Positions 62,301 through 64,000 of a stretch of DNA of 64,000 nt are shown here, piece after piece (the stretch's first letter is position 1; every line of letters begins with the position of its first letter). Source of the stretch: Hydractinia symbiolongicarpus (Eukaryota; Cnidaria; Hydrozoa; Anthoathecata; Hydractiniidae); NCBI RefSeq assembly GCF_029227915.1, contig NC_079888.1:24408001-24472000 (forward strand), given 5' to 3'. A program made the translations under genes and the position numbers. The notes below the pieces were generated by a model. The model had not been told where the DNA came from, did no database searches, and saw only the letters and a list, made by a program, of their open reading frames with translations.

Positions 62301-63497
62301 TTTACTTCCTGAGTACTTTTTTGTATACTTTTGACTATACGGGCCAAGCCCGGGATTTACGGGAAATCGCGGATTTTTGTTCGCCGGCGATTAAACTTCT
62401 TTTATTTAACGTCCCATCAAATATGAAAATATTTTTGAAAACTACAAGTCTCATGCGTTTAGTGGTAAAAAAATAATATAAAAAATCGTTCGGGAAATGA
62501 GTTTACTCCCTGGGTACTTTCTTTGTATACTTTTGACTATACGGGCCAAGCCCGGGATTTACGGGAAATCGCGGGTTTTCGTTTGCCGGCGATTAAACTT
62601 CTTTTATTCAGCGTCTCATCAAAAATGAAAACATTTTTAAAAACTACAAGTCTTATGCGTTTTAGTGGTGAAAAAATAATTTAAAAAATCGATCTGGAAA
62701 TGAGTTTACTCCCTGGGTACTTTTTTTGTATACTTTTGACTATACGGGCCGAGTCCGGGATTTAGGGAAATCGCAGGTTTTCGTTTGCCGGCGATTAAAC
62801 TGCTTTTATTCAGCGTCTCATCAAAAATGAAAACATTTTTGAAAACTACAAGTCTCATGCGTTTTAGTGGTGAAAAAATAATTTAAAAAATCGTTCGCGA
62901 AATGAGTTTACTTCCTGGGTACTTTCTTTGTATACTTTTGACTATACGGGACAAGCCGGGATTTACGGGAAATCGCGGGTTTTCGTTTGCCGGCGATTAA
63001 ACTTCTTTTATTCAGCGTCTCATCAAAATTGAAAACATTTTTAAAAACTACAAGTCTCATGGGCTTTAGTGGTGAAAAAATAATTTAAAAAATCGTTCTG
63101 GAAATGGGTTTACTCACAGGGTACTTTCTTTGTATACATTCGACTATACGTGCCAAGCCCGGGATTTACGGGAAATCGCGGGTTTTCGTTTGCCGGCGAT
63201 TAAACTTCTTTTATCCAGCGTCTCATCAAAAATAAAAACATTTTTGAAAACTACAAGTCTCATGCGTTTTAGTGGTGAAAAAATAATTTAAAAAATCGTT
63301 CTGGAAATGAGTTTACTCCCTGGGTACTTTCTTTGTATACTTTTGACTATACGGGCCGAGTCCGGGATTTCCGGGAAATCGCAGGTTTTCGTTTGCCGAC
63401 GATTAAACTGCTTTTATTCAGCGTCTCATCAAAAATGAAAACATTCTTGAAAACTACAAGTCTCATGCGTTTTAGTGGTGTAATAATAATTTAAAAA
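62301..63497 (+). repeat. HOR module with TTCGCC / CGATCTGG / CGACG markers, late copy
   Basis: The marker order of positions 1-1,466 reappears: GATTTTTGTTCGCCGG at about 62,375, CCC/TATG, CGATCTGG with TTTAGGG (about 62,690), TTCGCGAAATG (about 62,893), CAAAATTG/CATGGGC, CACAGGG/CATTCGAC/CGTGCC (about 63,020-63,160), TTATCCAGCG, and TTTCCGGG with GCCGACGATT (about 63,370-63,400). Conservation of the order across 62 kb shows that multi-monomer units, not single monomers, are what spreads. Confidence 0.85.
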
Positions 63498-64000
63498 ATC
63501 GTTTGGGAAATGAGTTTACTCCCTGGGTACTTTCTTTGTATACTTTTGACTATACGGGCCGAGTCCAGGATTTACGGGAAATCGCAGGTTTTCGTTTGCC
63601 GGCGATTAAACTTCTTTTATTCAGCGTCTCATCAAAAATGAAAACATTTTTGAAAACTACAAGTCTCATGCGTTTTAGTGGTGAAAAAGTAATTTAAAAA
63701 ATCGTTCGGGAAATGAGTTTACTTCCTGGGTACTTTCTTTGTATACTTTTGACTATACGGGCCAAGCCCGGGATTTACGGGAAATCGCGGGTTTTCGTTT
63801 GCCGGCGATTAAACTTCTTTTATTCAGCGTCTCATCAAAAATGAAAACCTTTTTGAAAAATACAAGTCTCATGCGTTTTAGTGGTGAAAAAATAATTTAA
63901 AAAATCGTTCGGGAAATGAGTTTACTCCCTGGGTACTTTCTTTGTATACTTTTGACTATACGGGCCGAGTCCGGGATTTACAGGTTCGCGGATTTTCGTT
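63498..64000 (+). repeat. Array continues to the window end
   Basis: Standard monomers run to the last base. The final one reads GATTTACAGGTTCGCGG where GATTTACGGGAAATCGCGG is expected, a small deletion in the island. There is no transition to other DNA, so the right edge of the array lies outside the window. Confidence 0.85.

Larger units (their letters stand above)
1..64000 (+). repeat. Satellite DNA array, ~203-bp monomer, fills the window
   Basis: Every line of the window is a variant of one ~203-bp unit. Landmarks recurring in fixed order are GGGAAATGAGTTTACTCC, TTTGTATAC, the CGGG cluster, GCCGGCGATTAAAC, CAGCGTCTCATC, ACTACAAGTCTCATGCG and TAATTTAAAAAATCG. All copies read in the same direction. 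Variation is mostly single-base substitution plus 1-3 bp indels. No foreign sequence interrupts it, so no stretch holds a gene, and both window ends lie inside the array. Such arrays are typical of eukaryotic heterochromatin, including centromeres; that placement is inferred. The satellite family is not recognised. Confidence 0.98.

Noticed and set aside
1-64000. CRISPR array (regular repeats)
   Set aside because: Repeats are about 203 bp with no unique spacers, far longer than CRISPR repeats, and no cas genes are present.
1-64000. tRNA, 5S rRNA or other Pol III gene origin of the monomer
   Set aside because: I looked for A-box and B-box-like elements and for tRNA-like or 5S-like structure in the consensus and found none convincing.
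1-64000. LTR or non-LTR retrotransposon, or DNA transposon remnants
   Set aside because: No coding domains, terminal repeats, poly-A tails or target-site duplications were seen; every segment aligns to the same monomer.
1-64000. Telomeric repeat or array edge
   Set aside because: No TTAGGG/TTTAGGG tandem runs. TTTAGGG occurs only singly, as a one-base-deletion variant of TTTACGGG in the island.
1-64000. Bacterial-style promoters (TTGACT and TATACG-like words)
   Set aside because: These are repeat words at spacing that does not fit a promoter, and the context is a eukaryotic satellite with no genes.

Overview
The whole 64 kb window is one uninterrupted tandem array of a satellite DNA. The monomer is about 203 bp (202-203 bp where measured; variants differ by 1-3 bp). 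About 315 monomers fit, all head-to-tail in one orientation. I see no single-copy sequence, transposon insertion, inversion, RNA gene, credible protein gene or array edge. An array of this kind points to a eukaryotic chromosome (centromeric, pericentromeric or subtelomeric heterochromatin). I do not recognise the satellite family and cannot name the organism. The open frames of 60-102 codons are phases of the repeat itself: 203 is not a multiple of 3, and each frame ends at the same AT-rich stop in the next monomer.

Monomer anatomy, with position 1 at the GGG of GGGAAATGAG: an AT-rich half with GTATAC near 35-40; a 50-bp GC-rich island (51-100) with CGGG repeated at about one helical turn and ending in GCCGGC; and an A/T-tract half with a perfect dyad (AAAAATG-AAAA-CATTTTT, 130-147), followed by AATTTAAAAAATCG and the TTCGGGAA junction to the next monomer. 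The consensus is about 37% GC by hand count, about 64% in the island and about 29% elsewhere.

The array is layered. Several monomer subtypes carry linked changes; the most distinct is a CCC/TATG type of about 202 bp. Subtypes are strung into higher-order repeats (HORs): 812 bp (4-mer) at 1.5-3.1 kb; 1,016 bp (5-mer) at 6.5-8.5 kb inside a 3,046-bp-spaced duplication at 5.6-10.2 kb; 2,226 bp (11-mer) at 17.95-22.4 kb; 1,213 bp (6-mer) at 22.3-24.7 kb; a 7/8-mer family (1,416/1,619 bp) at 24.8-37.5 kb; 811 bp (4-mer) at 32.4-34.0 kb; 1,416 bp (7-mer) at 39.5-42.3 kb; 1,012 bp (5-mer) at 45.4-47.4 kb; a 5.67-kb 28-mer at 46.4-57.3 kb; and 608 bp (3-mer) at 59.0-60.2 kb. A block at 28.25-32.6 kb is repeated at 35.34-40.1 kb.

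Nothing here works as a gene set. The interest is in the repeat: its layered amplification, two-monomer gains and losses, CpG-type variants, a dyad rebuilt in a shifted register in one subtype, and an HSF-like core in most monomers. Coordinates of HOR edges were found by eye from shared variants and are good to roughly 10-50 bp.
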